A stretch of 64,000 nucleotides of DNA from Permianibacter sp046297695 (lineage in GTDB: Bacteria; Pseudomonadota; Gammaproteobacteria; Enterobacterales; Permianibacteraceae): NCBI GenBank assembly GCA_046297695.1, contig JBKBHF010000009.1:1-64000 (forward strand), in the 5' to 3' direction. The position numbers and the translations under genes are program-made. A model generated the notes under the pieces. The model saw only the letters and a list, made by a program, of their open reading frames with translations. It did not search any database and had not been told where the DNA came from. Each line of letters begins with the position of its first letter. Position 1 is the first letter of the stretch. This document shows positions 17,924-27,305 of the stretch, piece after piece.

Positions 17924-20521
17924 TCAATCATCCAGTTCCGGCATGCTGCCCAGCGCCGTACGGCCGAGGATGAATTTGTTCGGCCGGGTGTCCTCGTCGC
18001 CACACAGGTGCAGCCGCTCGGTCGGGTAAACATTCTTCAGCTGATACAACTGACTGATGAAGGCGCTCAGTTCGACCTGGCGATTGCCGGTACCGACGCC
18101 GGCCTGCCACTCCAGCCAGCCGCGATACCGGCTTTCAAACACCGCCATATCCTCGCGACTGACCCAGCAGATCTTGGCCAGCAAATGCGCCGGCACTTCC
18201 TGCCGGATCAGCTGTTCGGCGTAGCGGCGAAAATCCATGTCGGCGAAGCGACCGGCATAGGCCGGCAAGATGATGTGCAGCCGCCAGGAGTACGGATCGC
18301 CATCGGCGCAGTCACCGCAATTGGGGTCGACACAAATGGGCAGAAACGGGTCTTCCGGCGGATTGCCTGGCGGCTTGGGCCGCAGCAGGATGTTCTCGAT
18401 GAGATACATTCCCTCTTCGCTGTAATGCTGTTGCAGATACAGCATCAGCTCGTCAATGGCCGTATTCATCAGCTGTTCGGTTTCGAAGTACTCGATCCGC
18501 CGCGCCAGCACTTCGCCAGTGTCATCGATCACATTGAAGTAGTGCTTGCCGTCGACGGATTGTTTGCGCTCGTAGCCAAGTGGCGACTGGGCGAACTCGA
18601 TGGCGCGCTGCATCTCGGCGCGCGCATCCGCCTGGGTGACGTACTTGGTGCTGCTGCTCAGCACGATCTTCTGGGTCAGCCGGTGCCGCACCCGGAACCG
18701 AAACTCATTGTCCGGCGTCTCGTCGAGCTCGGCATAAATGTCATACGGCACTTCGCTCAAGTTGCGCCGCGAGTGATTGCGAATACCGAGCAACCGGGCC
18801 AGGCGCTTCTCCAAACCGGAGACATTGTCGGTATTCCAGATTGCCTCAGGCGTATCCAATCGATAGTTGTAGGCCAGCGCCCGATCGGCGCTGATTTCCG
18901 GATAGGCCTGCAGAAACGCACACTTGTCCGGCACCAGCAGCTCGGGCGCCAGGGCAAACTGACCGTACATCACGGCGGCATAGTCATGAAACTGCTCGGC
19001 AAAGCGGCTGATCAGATGATCGAGAAAACGGTGACGGCGATGGATTTGCTCGGCCGGATCATCGGCGTGCTGTTCAATCAAGGCGACTGGATCGGCTCCG
19101 CCATACAGCGCACTGAACGCCGCTGTCGGCTGTACGGCCTGATAGAAATAGCTGCGCAGCACGGTCGCATCCATCGAAAACAGCTCACGCAGCTTGGCCA
19201 ACTGCATCAGGTAATCGGCCATGACCTGATCAAAGAACAGCAGGTAAGCGCGCAGTTGCTGAACCTGGGCCAATCGCGCCGGACCGGCCTCACTGCCAAG
19301 GCCCTCTTCGCCCAGCCCGTACAAGGCCGGAAACTCTTGTTGGAAGCTGCGGTACTCGGCCGGCTGACGGAAGCGGCCGAGCGGAATTGGCAAGTCTTCG
19401 TCCGTTACGGTCTCCAGCCGCAGTCGTTCGGCGTCCTGCAGTTGCTGCAAGCGCGTTGCCACCTGTGCCGATGGCGCGGTCATCGGCATATGCCGCTTGT
19501 AGCAAACCAGTCGTGAGCCGACGGTATCCAACAGCGCTTTTTTGCCGGCCGTTATCGGCAGCAACCACTTGTTGTCGACCGTTTCCGCCCCAACCACGTT
19601 GATCACGACATCGCGTACGGCAATGACTCCGTCGATGTCCATGATGAGGCCGATGACATCGGACAAACGGATCTCGGTCCGGAGCTCGGCCTTGGCCAGC
19701 TCATCATCGGGAATGAAGCCACAATGCAAGCGCGGCCCGCAAAAAATTTCCTCGGCCGTGTAGTGGCTGCCGTCTGCTTTCGTGCGCGCCAGCATTTCAG
19801 CCAAGCTGTAGTTGTACACCGGTGGCGCCAGATAGTTCTGCACGGCGAACAGTACCGCCGCATGAACCGCCACGACGTCGGCATCCGGCTTCAGATCCAA
19901 CTCGGCGCACAGCCGGAACGACTCGCTGTCGACGAAGCCAATCTCGACAAAATCCTCAGCCAGCCCACGATTGGCATGCAAGGTGGCGGTGACCTGTTCA
20001 AGCAGGGCCGCGCGCTCGGCAATGGTGTTCTGGTCATCCATCGCATCAATCAGCACGTCATACAAGCCATGAACGGACACCGGGCGAATGCCGACCTCAC
20101 CGTTATCCTGATGTTGCAAGTGACCCTCGATGGTGTTGGCGTAATAAGTCTGCGCATGTGGCCTCAACCATGCGTTCTTGACGCCGGGTAAATCGATCAA
20201 CAGCTTGCGATAATCGGTGATAGTCAATGGCCGGTTCGGCAGAATCTGGCGGGCGGTGAAGAACTGGCTCGCCATATTGGCCGCATTGTCGGTAGGACTG
20301 GCCAGCAGATCGGCCATCGGAAACTGAGTGCGATACGCCAAATCGGTCAGCGCGTAGCTCAGCAGCTCCAGAATCGTGATGCCGGGGTCATGCAGGTTGT
20401 AATCGGTCCAGACCCGTCGCGACAACGCCTGGACATACTTGAGGCCGAGTGCATAGAGCCCCGGCTGGTGCAGGCCGACGGCAGCCGGTGGCGCTTTACT
20501 GATGGACAGTTGGCTCAGCAT
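17924..20521 (-). CDS. eCIS baseplate protein, Afp12/gp7-like
   Basis: An 865-residue protein. The N-terminal W-T-D-Y-N-L-H-D-P-G-I-T-I-L-E-L-L motif is common to large eCIS baseplate proteins. The C-terminal part has C-V-D-P-N-C-G-D-C (a Cys cluster, possibly metal-binding) followed by D-P-Y-S-W-R-L-H-I-I-L-P-A-Y and P-A-H-L-L-A-K-I-C-W. In Afp-type particles two large wedge proteins (Afp11 and Afp12) form the baseplate; this gene directly follows the gp6-like one, so I assign it as the second. A GTG at 20530 is in frame and abuts the upstream stop; I chose the ATG at 20521. Confidence 0.85.
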   Translation of the reverse strand: MLSQLSISKAPPAAVGLHQPGLYALGLKYVQALSRRVWTDYNLHDPGITILELLSYALTDLAYRTQFPMADLLASPTDNAANMASQFFTARQILPNRPLTITDYRKLLIDLPGVKNAWLRPHAQTYYANTIEGHLQHQDNGEVGIRPVSVHGLYDVLIDAMDDQNTIAERAALLEQVTATLHANRGLAEDFVEIGFVDSESFRLCAELDLKPDADVVAVHAAVLFAVQNYLAPPVYNYSLAEMLARTKADGSHYTAEEIFCGPRLHCGFIPDDELAKAELRTEIRLSDVIGLIMDIDGVIAVRDVVINVVGAETVDNKWLLPITAGKKALLDTVGSRLVCYKRHMPMTAPSAQVATRLQQLQDAERLRLETVTDEDLPIPLGRFRQPAEYRSFQQEFPALYGLGEEGLGSEAGPARLAQVQQLRAYLLFFDQVMADYLMQLAKLRELFSMDATVLRSYFYQAVQPTAAFSALYGGADPVALIEQHADDPAEQIHRRHRFLDHLISRFAEQFHDYAAVMYGQFALAPELLVPDKCAFLQAYPEISADRALAYNYRLDTPEAIWNTDNVSGLEKRLARLLGIRNHSRRNLSEVPYDIYAELDETPDNEFRFRVRHRLTQKIVLSSSTKYVTQADARAEMQRAIEFAQSPLGYERKQSVDGKHYFNVIDDTGEVLARRIEYFETEQLMNTAIDELMLYLQQHYSEEGMYLIENILLRPKPPGNPPEDPFLPICVDPNCGDCADGDPYSWRLHIILPAYAGRFADMDFRRYAEQLIRQEVPAHLLAKICWVSREDMAVFESRYRGWLEWQAGVGTGNRQVELSAFISQLYQLKNVYPTERLHLCGDEDTRPNKFILGRTALGSMPELDD

Positions 20522-20530
20522 CGTCCGCAC

Positions 20531-23500
20531 TCACACCAACTCAACAATGCCGTGACCGGCATCGGAAACCAGAATGCTGTCCGGGGTGTCTGGACTGACG
20601 TCGTTGCGATCCGGCAGATTGCTTTGCTGATGCCACGGGCCCTCACTGCTCCAACTGTACAACTTGAACTCCTGCAGATAGTCGACGTAGGGTTCGGCCT
20701 CGACCCGGTCAAGCAATACCGATTTGTAAATGCGGCCACCGAACTGGAGCGAGCGGCCGCTGCCAAAGGCCCACGGCGACAGCTCGGCAATCAACATCTG
20801 CTCCAGCTGATTGCGATAGAAGTTGAACTCGTAGCCAGCATGGAAGCGCACGGCAAACTCCAGGCGCAGCTTCTGATAGCGCGGATTACGCACCTGGATC
20901 TGCACCTGCATTGCACTGTGTTTGGCAAGGAATGCTTGAATCTCGCTGAGGGTATTGGCATCGACTTTCGGCTGCAAGGGATCACGGCCATTGCGCTGCC
21001 GCAGATCCGGCACCACGATCACCAGCAAATGGCCCGGGGCGAGGAAATTGTCCGGCTTGGCGTGCGCAATGCATTTCACCCGGTACACATTCGGGAAACG
21101 CTCGAGCACCAGACGCTCGTAATCCCAGACCGTTATCGCACGTTGCTTGTGCCGCAGCCGCTCGGCGGCACGCTGATGCAGGGCATCGGCTGACTCAGCG
21201 GCGCGGCCACCGAACGAGGCATACGGCTGCACAATCGACTTGATGCCGGCAAGCGGCGTTTTCAATTTGCTGATTTGCTTGGCCGGCAAGGCCTGCAGCA
21301 GATGATTGGGATCGTTGCCTTGATCGACAAATGCCACTTCAACCGCATTGCTCGCAATCTGCAGCAACTCCGACACGGCACTGACCTGCTGCGGCACGCT
21401 GGCGCGCAACCAGATCCGGTCGGTACTGAGCCAGCTGTTGTGCCGGGTCGCCTCACGTGGAAGCACCAGCTTGACGACACCGCTGGTCAGCAGCCCGTTG
21501 CTACTGTCCTGCACCAGCTCACTGTCGGCAAATGGCTTCCAGTAGTTGTCGCAGAGCACCTGCCAACGCACCGGCTGCCGTGGCAATTCCGGATCAGCAC
21601 TGCCTTCGGCCACTTGCAGCAACAAACTCAGGCTGTCGCCCGCCTCTGCCTCGGCAATGCCGATCAGGCATTCGCCCTGGTCCGGAAACGACGGCAGCAA
21701 GCTGACCGATTTCTCGTGGACATACGCCAGCTGTTCGCGCTGGTAGCGATGCTCGCGCCGCACACCGAAGCAACCGACATGGAAAAACTGCACATCCGGA
21801 TGGGCAAAGCTCGCCAGGCTATTGCTGTTGATCGCCACCGCATCGGTGCTCGCCTGGTATGCCAACTTCAGGTACTGCAGCGTCGGCGAATACGGCTCAT
21901 TGAGCACATCCTTGTCGCCGGTGGCGTAAGCCTCTTCGATGGTGCGTTTGCGATACTGCGCGTGCAGAAAATCACGCTCCAGCGCCAGCACCAGCGCACC
22001 GGGTTGTGGTGCCGGCGGCGTCGCCGTATAGGACTGCAAGGGATTGTTCAGGTAAATGGCGTACTGCAGTTGCTGCTGGCTCCAGACCGCGCCGGCCGTT
22101 GCCAGCGCGTAGATCTGATAGCCGGTTGACGGGCTGCTGGTAACCGCTTCGCTACCCGGCTGAAACCGGATATGGGTCTCGGTGCGGCCATCGGCGCCGA
22201 ACAGGCGCACGCCATCCTGATGCACATGCCAATGACCACCATCGTGGAATGACACGCCACAGGTAAAACTGCCGTTGTCGATCGTGCCGGCGTTGTAGTG
22301 CTGGTAATGGCTGGAAAATTGTCCGGGAGCGGCCTTCCATTGCAAGATCAGTTTCAGCTCAGTGAGCTTTTTGCTGAACGCCTCCGGACAACCGATCACG
22401 AACCGCGAACCGGTCACGGGCTGCGGACCAAACGGCAAAAAGGCTTTCTTCGGATCAAGTTTGCCGGCATCGCTGTCCAACGCCAATGTGCTGATGGCAT
22501 CGACCTTGACCTTGAGCTGAACCTGTTGCAAAACCAGCGCCGCACAATCTTCATAACCAAACTGCGCAGTGCCCGGTTTGAGCAAAAGCTGCAATACCGG
22601 TGACGTTGCCGAAAACGCGCCGCTGTGCACGGCACTGTCATAATCAACGATGGCCGCTTCCGTGGCCGGTATCGTCACCTGGACCCGCAACACCGCGCCG
22701 CTGACGATACTGGCGGTGTACGGCATCGGTCCCAACCAGCGCTTGTCCGCCGTCAGGTACAGCTCAAATGCCGCTGATAGCACCGCACTGCTCGGTGCTG
22801 GCTGCGCCATACCGGACAGCGTCAGCAACAGTTCAATCTGGCGCTCGCCTTCGGCCAAACGCAGCACCGGTGACGCAATGGCGAAACCGATCCGGGCGGG
22901 TGGCAAATTGACATGGCCAAAGGCCGGCCACTTCGGCTCCGCCTCCGGCAATGCCGCGCCAAAACCATCAGCCGAGTTGGCAATGGCCGCGAAGCGAATG
23001 CTGCCGCGCAGGGTATCGTCACGATAGACACTGTGCAGCGCCACAACCTGACTGCAATTGATCACGGTATCGGTCAATGCCCGGTACAAACGCTCAACAC
23101 CAATGGCGTCTTTGCCGGCCGAAAACACCGCATTACGGTCGACCATCATGGGGGCCGTGTTTTTCTTCAGCTCGAGCAGCAGATGGGCATGGTCAGGCTG
23201 TGCTGGTTTGACAGCAAAGCGCAGCACGTCCCGGTAGTAGAACGCAAGATGACGGGCCGTGGTCTCGTTCAGTAAGGCCTGCGGTTGCTGGTAAAGCTTC
23301 AGAAAGCTCAGCAGCAGGCCAAGGTGAGGCGGTGCATCACCATGATCGCCATCCAGCCAGCGCTGGATGCTGGCCAGATCGTGGGCAAAAAAATTCTGCC
23401 ACGTACCTGCGGCTACCTGCGGATCATCCTGAAAGAAACGAATATGTGGCGCGAGACGTTGCAGGAAACGATACAGGTCTGCCGGGCTGCGCTCATCAGC

Positions 23501-23596
23501 CACGACAAACTGCGCCGCCAACTCCGGCGGCAGCCGTTCATTCTGGCTCTGGCCGGCAGCGAAAATTTGCCGGTCGATCAAATCTTGCTCAGCCAT
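20531..23596 (-). CDS. eCIS baseplate wedge protein, Afp11/gp6-like (baseplate J)
   Basis: A 1021-residue protein. The C-terminal ~250 residues are the baseplate-J/gp6 region: V-W-D-Y-E-R-L-V-L-E-R-F-P-N-V-Y-R-V-K-C, then V-V-P-D-L-R, and V-R-N-P-R-Y-Q-K-L-R-L. It ends with the I-Y-K-S-V-L-L-D-R-V-E segment typical of wedge proteins. The long N-terminal part is eCIS-specific. In contractile machines this wedge polymer surrounds the spike hub and triggers sheath contraction. The start at 23596 (M-A-E-Q-D-L-I-D-R-Q) is taken over the longer frame to 23695; an AAAAAGGA box lies about 13 bp upstream. The next gene follows with no gap. Confidence 0.88.
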   Translation of the reverse strand: MAEQDLIDRQIFAAGQSQNERLPPELAAQFVVADERSPADLYRFLQRLAPHIRFFQDDPQVAAGTWQNFFAHDLASIQRWLDGDHGDAPPHLGLLLSFLKLYQQPQALLNETTARHLAFYYRDVLRFAVKPAQPDHAHLLLELKKNTAPMMVDRNAVFSAGKDAIGVERLYRALTDTVINCSQVVALHSVYRDDTLRGSIRFAAIANSADGFGAALPEAEPKWPAFGHVNLPPARIGFAIASPVLRLAEGERQIELLLTLSGMAQPAPSSAVLSAAFELYLTADKRWLGPMPYTASIVSGAVLRVQVTIPATEAAIVDYDSAVHSGAFSATSPVLQLLLKPGTAQFGYEDCAALVLQQVQLKVKVDAISTLALDSDAGKLDPKKAFLPFGPQPVTGSRFVIGCPEAFSKKLTELKLILQWKAAPGQFSSHYQHYNAGTIDNGSFTCGVSFHDGGHWHVHQDGVRLFGADGRTETHIRFQPGSEAVTSSPSTGYQIYALATAGAVWSQQQLQYAIYLNNPLQSYTATPPAPQPGALVLALERDFLHAQYRKRTIEEAYATGDKDVLNEPYSPTLQYLKLAYQASTDAVAINSNSLASFAHPDVQFFHVGCFGVRREHRYQREQLAYVHEKSVSLLPSFPDQGECLIGIAEAEAGDSLSLLLQVAEGSADPELPRQPVRWQVLCDNYWKPFADSELVQDSSNGLLTSGVVKLVLPREATRHNSWLSTDRIWLRASVPQQVSAVSELLQIASNAVEVAFVDQGNDPNHLLQALPAKQISKLKTPLAGIKSIVQPYASFGGRAAESADALHQRAAERLRHKQRAITVWDYERLVLERFPNVYRVKCIAHAKPDNFLAPGHLLVIVVPDLRQRNGRDPLQPKVDANTLSEIQAFLAKHSAMQVQIQVRNPRYQKLRLEFAVRFHAGYEFNFYRNQLEQMLIAELSPWAFGSGRSLQFGGRIYKSVLLDRVEAEPYVDYLQEFKLYSWSSEGPWHQQSNLPDRNDVSPDTPDSILVSDAGHGIVELV

Positions 23597-23722
23597 GACG
23601 TAGTCGTTGTCCTTTTTCTGGTCCTGATAACCTGGTCCTGTTTGCCAGTCTGTTGGTGCCGATACGACACCCCATCCTTGCGGCCAACGACACAATGGCT
23701 CGCCCGATCTAACGCTGCTGCC

Positions 23723-23821
23723 TCAGCTATTGCTCAATCTATTGCCCTGCCAATCGCCAAGCGTCTCGCCAAATACTCCGCCCTGCCGCTGCTCATTGGC
23801 CAGCAGATCTGCCGACTGCAT
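23723..23821 (-). CDS. Possible 32-residue ORF between gp25 and baseplate genes
   Basis: An ATG at 23821, five bases after the gp25 stop, opens a 32-codon frame rich in Gly, Gln and Asn. It has no recognisable motif and only a GTGAG box. The 229-bp gap it lies in is otherwise unexplained within a very compact operon. It may be chance. Confidence 0.2.
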   Translation of the reverse strand: MQSADLLANEQRQGGVFGETLGDWQGNRLSNS

Positions 23822-23825
23822 CGGC

Positions 23826-24275
23826 TCACACTGTCGGCGGCACCGGCAATTTCACCTCGCTGCCATCACTGATGAAAAACGGATACACCAGGTTGTAACG
23901 CGAATTGGTCGCTCGCACCCGGTACTCAAGCAGAATGCTGATCCGACCGTCATATTGCCGGCTGGTATCCAACGCCAGGTTCTCCACGGCGATCCGCGAC
24001 TCGTATACCAGGATGTTGGTCCGGATGTTGTCCTTGACGAAGGTCGTCATCGTCGTGCTCATGGGTTCAAACAGCAGCTCGCGCAGATTCAGCCCGTACT
24101 TCGGATTCAGAAAGCGTTCGCCGCGCAGGGTGCCAAACAGAATCTGCAGGCTGGCGGCGATGTCTTCTTCATCGGCCGTCATCACTACGCTGCCGCTGGC
24201 CTGATCAAAGCGCGGCGGAAAACTCCAGCCGGTGCCGAGAAAGGATTGGTATTGTTGTTCGGTAGGCGCAGCCAT
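23826..24275 (-). CDS. gp25-like baseplate protein (Afp9-like)
   Basis: A 149-residue protein of the gp25/lysozyme-related baseplate family. The core reads I-x-x-S-L-Q-I-L-F-G-T-L-R-G-E-R-F-L-N-P-x-Y-G, and later I-R-T-N-I-L-V-Y-E-S-R-I. The family is a small wedge subunit at the hub edge in phage T4, T6SS (TssE) and eCIS; the lysozyme-like name is historical and it has no enzymatic role. The length is normal. It lies 9 bp after the PAAR gene. Confidence 0.93.
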   Translation of the reverse strand: MAAPTEQQYQSFLGTGWSFPPRFDQASGSVVMTADEEDIAASLQILFGTLRGERFLNPKYGLNLRELLFEPMSTTMTTFVKDNIRTNILVYESRIAVENLALDTSRQYDGRISILLEYRVRATNSRYNLVYPFFISDGSEVKLPVPPTV

Positions 24276-24284
24276 TGCCCCCCC

Positions 24285-24563
24285 TTAGCCAATGATCACA
24301 GTCGGTGCGCCAACGATCGCCATCGCACCACAAATACAGGTATCGGTGGTGCGTAGCGCTGGCTTGCCACCGATCAACACCGTTGCACTGCCCGCCGGAA
24401 ACGGACTGACCGTCGGTTGATGGGCATTGGGCGGCAACGAACACACATGCATGTCACCGAGCACCGCCGCCGGCATACCGCCGATCAATACCGTCGGCAT
24501 GCCCGGACCAATCACGGTGCCACCATGTGTGGTGACATCCCCTACGCGAACGGCTGCTGGCAT
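24285..24563 (-). CDS. PAAR-domain spike tip protein (Afp10-like)
   Basis: A 92-residue PAAR protein: M-P-A-A-V-R-V-G-D-V-T-T-H-G-G at the start, then repeated P-x-V-L-I-G-G-x-P-A-A and C-I-C-G. The His and Cys residues fit the metal site at the tip of the beta-cone. PAAR proteins sharpen the spike that pierces the target membrane. The start at 24563 has AGGAGAGG close upstream and matches the family; an in-frame extension to 24623 lacks PAAR features. There is no C-terminal extension, so it does not carry a toxin itself. Confidence 0.92.
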   Translation of the reverse strand: MPAAVRVGDVTTHGGTVIGPGMPTVLIGGMPAAVLGDMHVCSLPPNAHQPTVSPFPAGSATVLIGGKPALRTTDTCICGAMAIVGAPTVIIG

Positions 24564-24663
24564 ACCCGCCCTCTCCTGCGCTATCCATCCGGTGTGGCGG
24601 GAAGCACACACCGCACGCACCACACCGGCGATTACCGGTCACGCCTTTGCGACAAAACCGATT

Positions 24664-26406
24664 TCAGTTCAATTGCAGAATGCCGCCCTTGATCGTTGTG
24701 GTTGCAGCGCTCGACAATTCGGCACTGACCGCGCCTTCCAGTTTCAACTCGGTACCGCCTTTGGCGGAAAAGCCGGTGCCCGACTCAAATTTGCACTCGG
24801 TCGCCGCTTTCAGCTCAATCGCCTTGATGCTTTCAATCCTGATGCCATCCTGGCTGAGCTCAATCTTGTTGCCATGCTGATCGATCAGGCTGACCTTTCG
24901 CTTGTCTTCATCCAATGCCAGAACATTGCCGGCGGGCGTTTCCAGTTGAAGCACCTTTTTCTCGTCGTTGAATGACAGCACCAGCTTCTCCCGGCTTTGA
25001 AAGCGCTTCTCCGGGTTGGCATCGCTGCCCTCAAGCGGTGCTGGATGGGCGCTGCTGTGCAGCATGCCAAGCAGAATGGCTTGGCGCGGGTCTTCCTCGA
25101 GAAAACCCAGCACCACTTCATCGCCGATTTCCGGTCGGAAGAAAAAACCGCGCTCATTGCCCGCGTCGAGGTTGGCCACGCGCGCCCAGATACCGTCCTG
25201 ATCGGTATCGACCAGCGGCAGCCGAACCCTGACCCTATGCTCACCTTCCGGATCTTCATTGCTGACGACGACGCCAATCTGCAGCCCCTTGGCCGCCGGC
25301 AACAGCGCCGCCGCCGGGGTGGCCGACACGGCCTTCTGTTCGGCAAAGCTGTGCTGCAAATTGCCGAACTGGACATGCGTTTTCCAGCCCTGAACCAGAT
25401 CAAAATCATGACGAACGCCAGTCACAAAGACGTCGCCATTAAAGCGATCACCGACGCCGGCCAGCGTCACCACCTGGCCCGGCTTGACCGTGCCAATGCC
25501 TTGGCACTTGATGCGACCGCTGACTTTGCTGATCCGCGCTTTCTGCCATTGCGCATTGGCCCAGTGCTGCGCCTCGTCTTCGCTCAGCGCAGTGTGTTGC
25601 AGCTGGCATGCCTCCAGGCCTGCCACCGCAGCCAGATCATCGTGGCGGTAGTTACCGGGACCATCGACGGCAGGCGCTTCGGCTTCGCATTCAAGCAAAG
25701 CCTGCTGGGCAGGGTCCCAGCTCTGGCTCTTCACCGCGGCGTACTGCAAACGACTGTCGATCTCGCCATCAAATTCGAGCACGGTCGCGCCGAACTGCAG
25801 TGTGCACACCGGTTGCCCAGCCAACGCAGGCGCCAATACTTTCACGCTATCGCCTTCGGTCAGCACCAGCTTGCCGTTGGCCTCGGCTCGGGTCAGCAGA
25901 AAATCCCAGTCGGTTGCGCGGTATTGCACCAACTGCTCATGACTGACCGCGGTGGCCTCGACATCGGCGTTGATGCCGGCGGCCGACAGGCGTTCGCTGA
26001 TCACATCACTGTCCTTCTGATCAAAATAACAGGCATTGCGCCGACCAACCGTCAGCTTGCTGGCTTTGTGCCGACATTCGATCACCAGTTGCGGCGGACT
26101 TTGTTCACGCACCTTCAGCGACTGCTGCACCACAATGCCCTTGAAAATCGACGCCTGGTCGCCGCTGGAACCCGCCAGCACCTCGACTTCTGCACCCGGC
26201 ACAAACAAGGCGGTGTTGCTGAGCGGAAAATCACTGCTGCTGGCGGCACCATCCTGATATACCAGCCTTGCAGCACTGATGGTATTGACCGCACTGCGCA
26301 CCGACACCGCCAGCAACTGGTGTTCGCGCGCCACCGCCTCACCCGCGACCTTGATGGTGAATTCGCGGTGTTCGGCGGCAACAGGCAAAGTGCGTGCTTC
26401 ACTCAT
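24664..26406 (-). CDS. eCIS spike/hub protein, VgrG-like gp27-gp5 fusion (Afp8-like)
   Basis: A 580-residue protein. The first ~350 residues are gp27-like hub (R-A-T-D-W-D-F-L-L-T-R-A-E-A-N-G-K is characteristic). Residues ~375-460 are the gp5 OB fold (I-G-V-V-V-S-N-E-D-P-E-G, H-R-V-R-V-R-L-P, and G-D-E-V-V-L-G-F-L-E-E-D-P). The C-terminal ~110 residues are the beta-helix needle with regular G/E/K/L alternation. It forms the trimeric central spike that receives the PAAR tip. There is no C-terminal effector domain. It lies 18 bp after the LysM gene. Confidence 0.92.
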   Translation of the reverse strand: MSEARTLPVAAEHREFTIKVAGEAVAREHQLLAVSVRSAVNTISAARLVYQDGAASSSDFPLSNTALFVPGAEVEVLAGSSGDQASIFKGIVVQQSLKVREQSPPQLVIECRHKASKLTVGRRNACYFDQKDSDVISERLSAAGINADVEATAVSHEQLVQYRATDWDFLLTRAEANGKLVLTEGDSVKVLAPALAGQPVCTLQFGATVLEFDGEIDSRLQYAAVKSQSWDPAQQALLECEAEAPAVDGPGNYRHDDLAAVAGLEACQLQHTALSEDEAQHWANAQWQKARISKVSGRIKCQGIGTVKPGQVVTLAGVGDRFNGDVFVTGVRHDFDLVQGWKTHVQFGNLQHSFAEQKAVSATPAAALLPAAKGLQIGVVVSNEDPEGEHRVRVRLPLVDTDQDGIWARVANLDAGNERGFFFRPEIGDEVVLGFLEEDPRQAILLGMLHSSAHPAPLEGSDANPEKRFQSREKLVLSFNDEKKVLQLETPAGNVLALDEDKRKVSLIDQHGNKIELSQDGIRIESIKAIELKAATECKFESGTGFSAKGGTELKLEGAVSAELSSAATTTIKGGILQLN

Positions 26407-26424
26407 CGTACGGCCCCGCCCCGG

Positions 26425-27099
26425 TCACAGCGATTTCTGCAGCGGCGGAAAAAAGATCCGGCTGCCCGCTTTCAGTTCGCGAAAGTGATCCAGGCCGTTG
26501 GCTTCGGCAACTTGCCGAAACAAGCTCGGATCGCCATAAATCTGGTAACAGAGCGACGGCAGGTTGTCGCCGGCCTTGACCTGACGCACATGGGTCAAAT
26601 CCGGTGACGAGTCCTGCGCCAGTGCGACCCGGGTCTGATCATCAACACTGTCGGTGAAACTCGCCGTAATCACCGCCCGCAGCGGCACGCCATTAGGCCT
26701 GAACATTTTGTAGGCGATCGACGCACTCTTCAGAATGCAGCGCTTGACCTGCAGCGTGCCCCACACCACTTTCAGGTAATTGGGGCGGTGGATGTTGCCG
26801 TTGTAGCCGGTCACGGTCTGGAACTTGTCGACCTCGGTCTGGACATCAACCACGACGCCATTGGCACCGGTGCCGTCGATGAAGAACGTCAGCGACATAT
26901 CGCCCGGTTTGACTTTCTTGAACTCCATTCGGCTATTGGTGGTACCCGAGCCCTGACCGGCGTCGTACTCCATCTCATACGCCAGGGTGATCTCGTTCGG
27001 GTTCACATAGGCCGTGAACTCGCCCACCTCGCTGCCGCTGCAATCGGGCTGTTCGTAAGCCTTGATCCGGATTTTCTCCAGCTCACCGCGTTCTGACAT
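26425..27099 (-). CDS. LysM-domain baseplate protein (Afp7/gp53-like)
   Basis: A 224-residue protein. The N-terminal part contains Y-V-N-P-N-E-I-T-L-A-Y and L-S-L-T-F-F-I-D-G-T-G-like segments seen in eCIS Afp7 proteins. The C-terminal ~55 residues are a LysM motif (V-K-A-G-D-N-L-P-S-L-C-Y-Q-I-Y-G-D-P, ending L-K-A-G-S-R-I-F-F-P-P). In Afp-type particles this protein links tube, hub and baseplate; the LysM may bind hub or peptidoglycan. It begins 3 bp after the DUF5908 stop. Confidence 0.9.
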   Translation of the reverse strand: MSERGELEKIRIKAYEQPDCSGSEVGEFTAYVNPNEITLAYEMEYDAGQGSGTTNSRMEFKKVKPGDMSLTFFIDGTGANGVVVDVQTEVDKFQTVTGYNGNIHRPNYLKVVWGTLQVKRCILKSASIAYKMFRPNGVPLRAVITASFTDSVDDQTRVALAQDSSPDLTHVRQVKAGDNLPSLCYQIYGDPSLFRQVAEANGLDHFRELKAGSRIFFPPLQKSL

Positions 27100-27102
27100 G
27101 AT

Positions 27103-27264
27103 TCAGCGCTCTTGTCGTTGTTCGAGAATTTCCAGCACCCGTTCAACACATTCGGCAATCACGGCCTGCTTGTCCTGGGTCGCATCCGGCGTACTGGCGG
27201 CACCGCCGGCGGCCTGATTGCTGACTTCAACCGAGATCACCACTTCATCAACAATGATCGGCAT
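27103..27264 (-). CDS. DUF5908 microprotein of the eCIS (Afp6-position)
   Basis: A 53-residue protein beginning M-P-I-I-V-D-E-V-V-I-S-V-E-V and ending with an amphipathic helix E-C-V-E-R-V-L-E-I-L-E-Q-R-Q-E-R. This layout (short beta N-terminus, Gly/Ala linker, helix with E-C-V) fits DUF5908, a tiny family in eCIS clusters. The ATG at 27264 has an excellent GGGAGG box 6 bp upstream. It lies between the second tube gene and the LysM gene, the usual place. Its role is not known to me. Confidence 0.8.
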   Translation of the reverse strand: MPIIVDEVVISVEVSNQAAGGAASTPDATQDKQAVIAECVERVLEILEQRQER

Positions 27265-27305
27265 CGCTTACCTCCCGCCCTACCCCGCCTGGCGCCCTCG
27301 CCACA

